Assembly: GCA_020052235.1 (NCBI GenBank)
Contig: JAGVPM010000110.1
Span: 1-37,627 of the forward strand
Length of the DNA: 37,627 bases
Source of the DNA: Candidatus Goldiibacteriota bacterium
GTDB taxonomy: Bacteria; Oederibacteriota; JAAXVQ01
Direction of reading: 5' to 3'
The notes under the pieces are model-generated. The model did not search any database. It was given only the letters and a program-made list of their open reading frames with translations, and had not been told where the DNA came from. Shown piece after piece: positions 33,102-37,627 of the stretch. The translations under genes were made by a program, and so were the position numbers. Numbering within the stretch: the first letter of the stretch is position 1; the number at the start of each line of letters is the position of its first letter.

Positions 33102-33124
33102 CAGGCTGCCGCAGCGGCAGCCTG
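33102..33124. repeat. 23-bp perfect palindrome between merR and tRNA-Pro
   Basis: 11-bp arms CAGGCTGCCGC/GCGGCAGCCTG around a single A, with a T-run just upstream (33090-33096). It forms a very stable hairpin in transcripts from either side. It may end merR transcription or separate it from the tRNA genes, though a plus-strand U-tract is absent. Confidence 0.6.
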
Positions 33125-33138
33125 ACCCTAACAACGAT

Positions 33139-33214
33139 CGGGGCGTAGCGCAGTGGCTAGCGCACTCGCTTGGGGTGCGAGGGGTCGGAGGTTCAATTCC
33201 TCTCGCCCCGACCA
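33139..33214 (+). tRNA. tRNA-Pro (anticodon GGG)
   Basis: 76 nt with encoded CCA. The acceptor stem CGGGGCG pairs with CGCCCCG, the anticodon stem CTCGC/GCGAG encloses loop TTGGGGT, and the T-arm is CGGAG-GTTCAAT-TCCTCT-like. C1 at the 5' end is normal for bacterial tRNA-Pro. It reads CCC/CCU codons. Confidence 0.93.
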
Positions 33215-33238
33215 GATTTTCGCGTAATTGCATAACAT

Positions 33239-33314
33239 CGGGGCGTAGCGCAGGGGCTAGCGCGCCTGCTTCGGGAGCAGGAAGTCGGAGGTTCAATTCC
33301 TCTCGCCCCGACCA
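33239..33314 (+). tRNA. tRNA-Pro (anticodon CGG)
   Basis: 76 nt with encoded CCA, 24 bp after the first tRNA-Pro. The acceptor, D-arm and T-arm are nearly identical to the upstream gene; the anticodon stem CCTGC/GCAGG encloses TTCGGGA, giving CGG. It reads CCG. The pair arose by duplication with a changed anticodon arm, or by conversion of the flanks. Confidence 0.93.
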
Positions 33315-33318
33315 ATTT

Positions 33319-33418
33319 TTTCCCGCCAGAGGGCGGGAAAAAATAGAGCAATTGAGCAAATGGAAAATTGAGCAATAAAAACTCAATTGCGGTCAATTGT
33401 CAAGTTGCTCAATTGCTC
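33319..33418. repeat. Hairpin and GAGCAATTGAGCAA inverted repeat after the tRNA genes
   Basis: A U/A-extended hairpin CCCGCC-AGAG-GGCGGG follows the second tRNA. Then GAGCAATTGAGCAA (33346-33359) is mirrored by TTGCTCAATTGCTC (33405-33418) with further partial copies between. In the 334-bp gap 33315-33648 I see no supported gene; a 43-codon minus-strand frame (33424-33555) is discussed under rejected items. Confidence 0.6.
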
Positions 33419-33648
33419 AGGTTTTAATATTCACGGAACGGAAGCATTTCAATGACCAGGGATTGAATTGTATTCTTGAGGAATGACCTTGAAGCCAGCC
33501 ATTGCTTTTCAAGCCAGCGTAGTCTTTCACTTCTTCCATACCAGTGTTTGCGCATGTCCAAGTGCAGGTCTTAAAATAACCCGAGTTTATTCTGAGTCAT
33601 TTTCCGAAAAGTGCCATTTGGTTTTCGGCCTGACGGGCGGGGTGTAGC

Positions 33649-34386
33649 ATGCCGCCGCTGCGGATATGGTCCGCGGGTTGGTTCTGTGCGGGACTTTTGC
33701 TGATCGGATCTGCGCATGCTTGGGCCAAAGTGGACGAAGCCACACAGCTTTTGGAGCGTGCCTGTTCGTTGCAGGGCAGTACGGGTTGGATCAATCTTCC
33801 CTCGGCCGATATAACGGCCCATAATCATGTGAGCGCCTCCATTCATCGCGGGGACGCCAAAGTGAATTTTGGGCTCCTGGATATCGTGGAAGGCGGAATC
33901 TATTTCCCGGCCGATCAACTGGGAACGCGTTCGGAGCCCTACCGGAATTTATCCAGCTGGGAAAGAATTCAAACTCAAATCCCGGAGTTCGTCAAAGAAA
34001 CTTTTTCCGGACAAGCCAAACTAAAGGCGCTGGATCAGGATTGGGCTGGGTTGAGCCTGGCGGGCGGAATTGAACGCCGCGATTATTACGTGGTTGCCCA
34101 GCGCTATTTTGGCGGCGTTTCGAAGGTAACGCTGCTGGGCGGCTGGGGCACGGGGCGTTTCACCAATGGATTTGGCGGCTTGAGCAAGACCATCATGCCG
34201 GGTGCTGAAATTATTTTCGAATACGATGGGACGGGTATGAACGCCGGGGTGCGCATGTTGCTGGCCCAAAACGTGGTTTTTAATTTGGCCATTCAAAATT
34301 TAAATACCATCGGTGAAGTGCAAAATTTGGGCGAAGTCATCGGCCTTCATTTACTGTTCGGGATTACGTATGTGGAAAAATTATAA
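33649..34386 (+). CDS. YjbH-like outer-membrane beta-barrel protein
   Basis: 245 residues. A signal peptide (about 1-27, ending AHAWA) is followed by QGSTGWINLPSADI, the 'GLInlPsA' start typical of YjbH/DUF940-like barrels. Alternating amphipathic strands follow (VSASIHRGDAKVNFGLL, AGLSLAGGIERRDYYVVAQR), then AEIIFEYDGTGMNAGVRML, also a YjbH hallmark. No catalytic motif is seen. A GGGGTG site precedes the ATG. Its stop overlaps the acylphosphatase start by one base. It is likely an envelope structural or export protein. Confidence 0.65.
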   Translation: MPPLRIWSAGWFCAGLLLIGSAHAWAKVDEATQLLERACSLQGSTGWINLPSADITAHNHVSASIHRGDAKVNFGLLDIVEGGIYFPADQLGTRSEPYRNLSSWERIQTQIPEFVKETFSGQAKLKALDQDWAGLSLAGGIERRDYYVVAQRYFGGVSKVTLLGGWGTGRFTNGFGGLSKTIMPGAEIIFEYDGTGMNAGVRMLLAQNVVFNLAIQNLNTIGEVQNLGEVIGLHLLFGITYVEKL

Positions 34387-34667
34387 TGGCGGGCATCCGG
34401 CGGGTTATGGTCAAGATTCGGGGCCGGGTTCAGGGTGTGGGGTTTCGTTATTTTGTGCAACGTGCGGCCCGTGCCCGGAAACTTTCCGGCTATGTGCGCA
34501 ATGAGGCCGACGGCAGTGTCGTGGTTGAGGCGCAGGGCCTTGAAAGCGGGTTGGAAGCATTGCTGCAGGAACTGCAATTTGGTCCCAGCTCGGCCACGGT
34601 CGAACGCATCCATGCGGATTGGCTCGAACCCGTAAAATTCGAGGGTGAATTCAGCATACGTTTTTAA
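34386..34667 (+). CDS. acyP: Acylphosphatase
   Basis: 93 residues, full length. It hydrolyses carboxyl-phosphate bonds such as 1,3-bisphosphoglycerate. The signature VKIRGRVQGVGFRYFVQ contains the catalytic arginine, and LSGYVRNEADGSVVVEAQG contains the catalytic asparagine (GYVRN). The start overlaps the barrel gene stop (TAATG), so it is translated from the same message. Confidence 0.95.
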   Translation: MAGIRRVMVKIRGRVQGVGFRYFVQRAARARKLSGYVRNEADGSVVVEAQGLESGLEALLQELQFGPSSATVERIHADWLEPVKFEGEFSIRF

Positions 34668-34676
34668 AATGGTGCG

Positions 34677-34834
34677 GCATGGTCATAGGGTTTTTAAATC
34701 ATCGGGTCAGGCCCTCCTTAATGTGTCCCCCGCTAACCGGCGTGTGTGCTGTCAGTATATAGTTTTGCTGCGGAGGCGCAGGGATAAAAATGTTGGGCTT
34801 AGGACCCGATGATTTAAAAACCCTATGACCATGC
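34677..34834. mobile_element. MITE-like element with perfect 32-bp terminal inverted repeats
   Basis: 34677-34708 and 34803-34834 are exact reverse complements over 32 bp (outer end GCATGGTCATAGGG). The 94-bp centre has no ORF but holds smaller stems, for example CTGCG-GAGG-CGCAG. Size, perfect arms and lack of coding suit a non-autonomous transposable element. A long target duplication is not evident. The alternative is a structured RNA in the rpoD leader region. Confidence 0.6.
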
Positions 34835-34846
34835 CTTTCAATAAAA

Positions 34847-34888
34847 TAAATTTACAGGGAACGGGCATGCCTGTTCCCTGTAAATTTA
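34847..34888. repeat. 42-bp near-perfect palindrome upstream of rpoD
   Basis: A 16-bp perfect arm, TAAATTTACAGGGAAC and its complement, surrounds GGGCATGCCT. Seven bases later comes a T-run (34896 onward), so on the plus strand it could act as a terminator or attenuator before rpoD. It lies 12 bp after the MITE-like element. Confidence 0.6.
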
Positions 34889-34957
34889 CCGCGGCTTTTT
34901 TTACGGTTCGTGTTAAAATATTACGCTTTTACGTTTTGATGTCAGGACAGGTGCGGG

Positions 34958-36133
34958 ATGTCGCCGAAGAAAGCAACGAAAACCAAACCCAAGACGAAAG
35001 TCGGCAAAAAAGTCAAAGCCAAAGCCGTGGTTCGGAAACGCCGCCGGAGCGCGGCGGAACCCGCAGTTGTTGAATTGACGAAGGTACCCGCTGGTCTTGC
35101 TGAAACGGCTCCGGCGCCACCGGCCGCGCAGAGCGGTCATTCTTCGGAATTGGCCGAGTTGAATGAACCGGACGATGACGAATTAGCGGAAGAAGAAACG
35201 GAAGAAGAAACCGAAGATAAAGCCGAAACGGAATCTGAAGCGGAAGCGCCTAAACCGAAAAAAAGCCGGCGCTTGGAAGATCAAGTCCACGAGGATCCAG
35301 ATTCGGTCCGTCAATATTTGCGGGAAGTGAGTTTGGTTCCGCTTTTAACCGCGGAACAAGAAAAAAGCCTGGCTATGCGCGTGCAGAAAAATGATGCCGC
35401 CGCCCGGCAGACGTTGATTATCAGCAACTTGCGTTTGGTGATTTCCATTGCCAAACGGTATTTTAACCGCGGACTGTCCATGTTGGATCTGATCGAAGAA
35501 GGCAATATCGGACTTATGAAAGCCGTGGAAAAATTCGACCCCGGAAAAGGTTTCCGGTTTTCGACGTATGCTGCGTGGTGGATTCGCCAGCACATTAAAC
35601 GTGCGTTGGCCAATCAAAGCAATTTGATCCGCGTGCCCGTGCACATGGCGGAAAAAGTTTCGCGGGTATCGCGCGCCACCTACGAGTTGACGCAGAAATT
35701 TGGGCGGGAACCAGAGGTGGAAGAAATTGCCAAACACCTGAAGGTATCCCACGGTCATGTACGTGAGGTCATGCGTGTGGACCAGCGGCCCACCTACCTG
35801 GAAACCATGGTGGGCGGGTACGATGGCGAGAATAAAAAAGTTATGGATTTTTTAGAAGACAAGTCCAACCAGTCGCCGGCCGCTTCGATTTTAAACGCCA
35901 TGGAAGACGAACGGCTGCAGTCGTTGCTGGAAATTTTGACGGACAAAGAACGCGAAGTCATTTGCATGCGTTTTGGCTTGAATCAAAAAAATGCCTGTAC
36001 GCTGGAAGAAGCCGGAAAATATTTCGGGTTAACCCGGGAACGCATACGGCAGATCGAAATGACGGCGTTGAAAAAGTTGCGGGCGCATTTACGCCGTACT
36101 GGTTCGACCATGGATGATATCTTTAAGGAGTAG
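34958..36133 (+). CDS. rpoD: RNA polymerase sigma factor RpoD (group 1/2 sigma-70)
   Basis: 391 residues. Region 1.2 begins at about 112 ([17 protein letters not shown]). Region 2 shows [20 protein letters not shown], then [18 protein letters not shown] and [17 protein letters not shown]. Region 4.2 is [20 protein letters not shown]. Region 1.1 is missing; instead the first 105 residues are Lys/Arg-rich then Glu-rich low complexity. Group 1 housekeeping status is likely from the strong region 2.4 and 4.2 matches, though an RpoS-like group 2 factor cannot be excluded. Confidence 0.9.
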   Translation: MSPKKATKTKPKTKVGKKVKAKAVVRKRRRSAAEPAVVELTKVPAGLAETAPAPPAAQSGHSSELAELNEPDDDELAEEETEEETEDKAETESEAEAPKPKKSRRLEDQVHEDPDSVRQYLREVSLVPLLTAEQEKSLAMRVQKNDAAARQTLIISNLRLVISIAKRYFNRGLSMLDLIEEGNIGLMKAVEKFDPGKGFRFSTYAAWWIRQHIKRALANQSNLIRVPVHMAEKVSRVSRATYELTQKFGREPEVEEIAKHLKVSHGHVREVMRVDQRPTYLETMVGGYDGENKKVMDFLEDKSNQSPAASILNAMEDERLQSLLEILTDKEREVICMRFGLNQKNACTLEEAGKYFGLTRERIRQIEMTALKKLRAHLRRTGSTMDDIFKE

Positions 36134-36146
36134 GGGGAACACACAC

Positions 36147-36665
36147 GTGCCGCAGGATATTCAAAAACTTATCAGGGATGTTCCGGATTTTCCCAAACCC
36201 GGGATTATGTTTAAAGACATCACTCCGTTGTTGGTGGACGGCCAGGCGTTTCATCGTGCCATTGACTTAATGGCGGAGCATTATAAAAAACACAAAATTG
36301 ACCAGGTGGTTTGCGTTGAAGCGCGCGGTTTTATTTTAGGTGCGCCGCTGGCCTACCGGTTGGGCGCGGGCATTGTGCCCGTGCGCAAACCCGGCAAGCT
36401 TCCGCATGAAACCATTCAGGCCACCTATGCGCTGGAATACGGCACCGATACGCTGGAAATACATAAAGATGCAATTCCGGCAGGCGGGCGGGTGCTGATT
36501 GCCGACGATGTGCTGGCCACGGGGGGAACCGTCGGCGGGGTGCTGAAGTTGATAGAACAACTTCAGGGCAAAGTTGTCGGGATTGCTTTTTTAATTGAAC
36601 TTGGATTTTTAAAGGGACGCGAGAAAATCAAAGGGCATGATATTTTTTCGCTGATTAGGTATTAA
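36147..36665 (+). CDS. apt: Adenine phosphoribosyltransferase
   Basis: 172 residues from the GTG at 36147, after an AGGGGG site; an in-frame start inside rpoD (36114) is less likely. Apt salvages adenine to AMP using [20 protein letters not shown] is the family N-terminus, [19 protein letters not shown] follows, and [14 protein letters not shown] is the PRPP-binding loop. It starts 13 bp after the rpoD stop and is probably co-transcribed. Confidence 0.96.
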   Translation: MPQDIQKLIRDVPDFPKPGIMFKDITPLLVDGQAFHRAIDLMAEHYKKHKIDQVVCVEARGFILGAPLAYRLGAGIVPVRKPGKLPHETIQATYALEYGTDTLEIHKDAIPAGGRVLIADDVLATGGTVGGVLKLIEQLQGKVVGIAFLIELGFLKGREKIKGHDIFSLIRY

Positions 36666-36671
36666 TGTTAC

Positions 36672-36748
36672 GCCCCCGTAGCTCAGTTGGATAGAGCACC
36701 GGTTTCCTAAACCGTTGGTCGTGCGTTCAAATCGCGCCGGGGGCACCA
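36672..36748 (+). tRNA. tRNA-Arg (anticodon CCT)
   Basis: 77 nt with encoded CCA. The acceptor stem GCCCCCG pairs with CGGGGGC, the D-arm is GCTC-AGTTGGATA-GAGC, the anticodon loop is TTCCTAA and the T-stem GTGCG/CGCGC. The first anticodon-stem pair is a C-T mismatch. A GC-rich palindrome (36751-36770) follows directly. Confidence 0.92.
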
Positions 36749-36750
36749 GT

Positions 36751-36770
36751 CCCGCGCCCATGGGCGCGGG
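36751..36770. repeat. GC-rich 20-bp palindrome after tRNA-Arg
   Basis: CCCGCGCCCATGGGCGCGGG is perfectly self-complementary and starts 2 bp after the encoded CCA. No U-tract follows. It probably marks the tRNA 3' boundary or weakly terminates transcription. Confidence 0.5.
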
Positions 36771-36786
36771 ATCATTAATATTACCA

Positions 36787-36816
36787 TGTAGAGACGCAAG
36801 ATTTTGCGTCTCTACA
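36787..36816. repeat. REP-like palindrome with GTAG foot
   Basis: 13-bp perfect arms TGTAGAGACGCAA/TTGCGTCTCTACA around GATT, 18 bp before the PHP gene start. It shares the GTAG foot with the element at 15187-15215. Palindromes of this sequence type are dispersed in many environmental bacteria. Confidence 0.65.
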
Positions 36817-36833
36817 AATAATGAGGACGCACC

Positions 36834-37490
36834 ATGATCGATCTGCACATGCATACCTTGATGTCCGACGGGGAATTGATTCCCGCTGAATTGGTGCAAC
36901 GCGCCAAAGTGGCGGGGTATAAAGTTATGGCCATTACCGACCATGTGGACCAATCCAACCTGGAGGATGTCGTGCCGCGTATTCAGCAGGCGGCATTGGC
37001 GTTGTCGCAAGGTTCGGGCATTTTGGTCCTGGCTGGGGCGGAAATAACTCATGTGTCCCCGAAATATATTCCGGATTTAATCGCCCAAGCGCGTGCGTTG
37101 GGCGCGGATGTGGTGGTGGTTCACGGGGAAACCCCGATGGAACCTGTGCCTGAGGGAACCAACCATGCCGCCATCCTGGGCCGGGCGGATATTTTGGCGC
37201 ATCCCGGGTTGATCACCTTGGAGGACGCCAAGTTGGCCAAGAAAAACGGGGTGTGTTTGGAAATCACCTCGCGCCACGGGCACAGCCTGACCAACGGGCA
37301 TGTGGCCAAAATTGCCTTGCAGGCGAAATGTTCCCTGGTGATCGACAGTGATACGCATGCGCCGAACAATTTGCATTCACCGGAACTTATGAAAAAAGTT
37401 GTCTTGGGGGCGGGCTTGCCTTTGGCTCAATTGGCTTTGATGCAGAAAAACGCCGCGTTGATTTGCCAAAGGATGCAAAAACGTTGTTAG
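36834..37490 (+). CDS. PHP domain phosphoesterase, histidinol-phosphatase-like
   Basis: 218 residues. PHP metal-binding motifs are MIDLHMHTLMSDGEL at the N-terminus, VMAITDHVD, the glutamate in AGAEITH, VVHGE, then ADILAHPG and CSLVIDSDTHAP. This is a trinuclear-metal phosphoesterase fold shared by histidinol phosphatase, polymerase-associated PHP domains and nucleases. The small stand-alone size fits phosphoesterases; the substrate is unknown. ATGAGG gives the ribosome site 7 bp before the ATG. Confidence 0.88.
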   Translation: MIDLHMHTLMSDGELIPAELVQRAKVAGYKVMAITDHVDQSNLEDVVPRIQQAALALSQGSGILVLAGAEITHVSPKYIPDLIAQARALGADVVVVHGETPMEPVPEGTNHAAILGRADILAHPGLITLEDAKLAKKNGVCLEITSRHGHSLTNGHVAKIALQAKCSLVIDSDTHAPNNLHSPELMKKVVLGAGLPLAQLALMQKNAALICQRMQKRC

Positions 37491-37497
37491 CGTTTTT

Positions 37498-37524
37498 TGT
37501 CATTTCGAACGAAGTGAGAAATCT
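37498..37524. repeat. Dispersed GTCATTTCGAACGAAGTGAG-type repeat
   Basis: The sequence from the end of the PHP gene (about 37498-37524) matches a short imperfect palindrome family (TTTC...GAAA arms) that I recall from intergenic regions of several unrelated environmental bacteria. Only one copy is in the window. Confidence 0.45.
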
Positions 37525-37541
37525 AATGAAGCCCGAGTTCA

Positions 37542-37627
37542 ATAGTGAAGTGCAACACTTAACTGTTTGAAGCTTCCGCGATAGAATAAGCGGATATGAA
37601 ACCAAACTACCAGCACTTGTCATCGAA
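37542..37627 (+). mobile_element. Left end of a probable IS30-family insertion sequence
   Basis: At about 37542 a segment starting AGTGAAGTGCAACACTTAAC resembles IS30-family terminal repeats. It is followed by an ATG (37596) and ten codons reading MKPNYQHLSS, the usual start of IS30 transposases (M-x-x-x-Y-x-HLS/T-x-E-E-R). The element runs off the window edge. Confidence 0.55.
37596..37627 (+). CDS. IS30-family transposase, N-terminal fragment
   Basis: Only ten codons are present before the window ends. The YQHLSS motif corresponds to the N-terminal helix-turn-helix start of IS30-type transposases. The ribosome site is poor (AAGCGGAT). The call depends on a very short match and on the inverted-repeat-like DNA just upstream. 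Confidence 0.45.
   Translation, partial: MKPNYQHLSS

Noticed and set aside
33316-33345. Rho-independent terminator after the second tRNA-Pro
   Set aside because: The hairpin has its T-run before and A-run after the stem on both strands, so no U-tract follows the stem; it is only a stable palindrome.
33424-33555. A 43-codon minus-strand ORF in the gap after the tRNA-Pro genes
   Set aside because: It has no ribosome site, no recognisable family and lies beside repetitive DNA; it cannot be separated from chance.
1-37627. CRISPR arrays, rRNA genes, prophage modules or a replication origin
   Set aside because: No regularly spaced repeats, rRNA signatures, phage structural genes or DnaA-box clusters were seen on either strand.

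Overview
The window looks like chromosomal DNA of a diderm (Gram-negative) bacterium of moderately high GC. The evidence is a TonB/ExbB/ExbD energy-transducing set, two predicted outer-membrane beta-barrel proteins with signal peptides, a BioC/BioG type pimelate route, several c-di-GMP (HD-GYP) proteins and a housekeeping RpoD. No rRNA is present and no gene ties it to a named phylum. The mix (ECF sigma/anti-sigma/caspase trio, Der-PlsY-GpsA-HU-MerR order, archaeal-type debranching enzyme, DUF512 protein) would suit an environmental candidate phylum, but that is only an impression.

Layout. 1-188 is the 3' end of a DUF6544-like gene. 190-2986 (minus strand) is a TetR - Old Yellow Enzyme - SDR operon with a clear promoter carrying two operator palindromes; the SDR gene is frameshifted near its 3' end by an 8-bp tandem duplication. 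3012-5357 (minus) is exbB - exbD - exbD - tonB; the first exbD is broken at a run of nine A. 5508-8900 (minus) is ECF sigma - anti-sigma - secreted caspase/beta-barrel protein. 9121-11419 (plus) holds a degenerate alpha/beta hydrolase, a methyltransferase and a MntP Mn exporter.

11433-17377 is a complete biotin operon, bioB-bioA-bioF-bioG-bioC-bioD, with a promoter, a BirA-like operator and a strong terminator. 17393-20802 holds two divergent GAF/HD-GYP genes flanking a small Cys-containing protein. 20808-25587 holds uppP, a membrane protein, a glycogen debranching enzyme and a DUF512 radical-SAM-like protein.

25696-29303 is an accessory island: an orphan MntA-like antitoxin whose HepT toxin survives only as a 17-codon stub, then an AT-rich SIR2-like gene, a small ORF and a Schlafen/AlbA_2-GHKL protein. 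This is the best candidate for a defence locus.

29304-37490 returns to housekeeping: der, plsY, gpsA, an HU/IHF gene and a MerR gene, two tandem tRNA-Pro genes, a YjbH-like barrel, acylphosphatase, rpoD, apt, tRNA-Arg and a PHP phosphoesterase. A 158-bp MITE-like element with perfect 32-bp terminal inverted repeats sits just upstream of rpoD, several REP-like palindromes are scattered through the window, and the right edge enters a probable IS30-family element.
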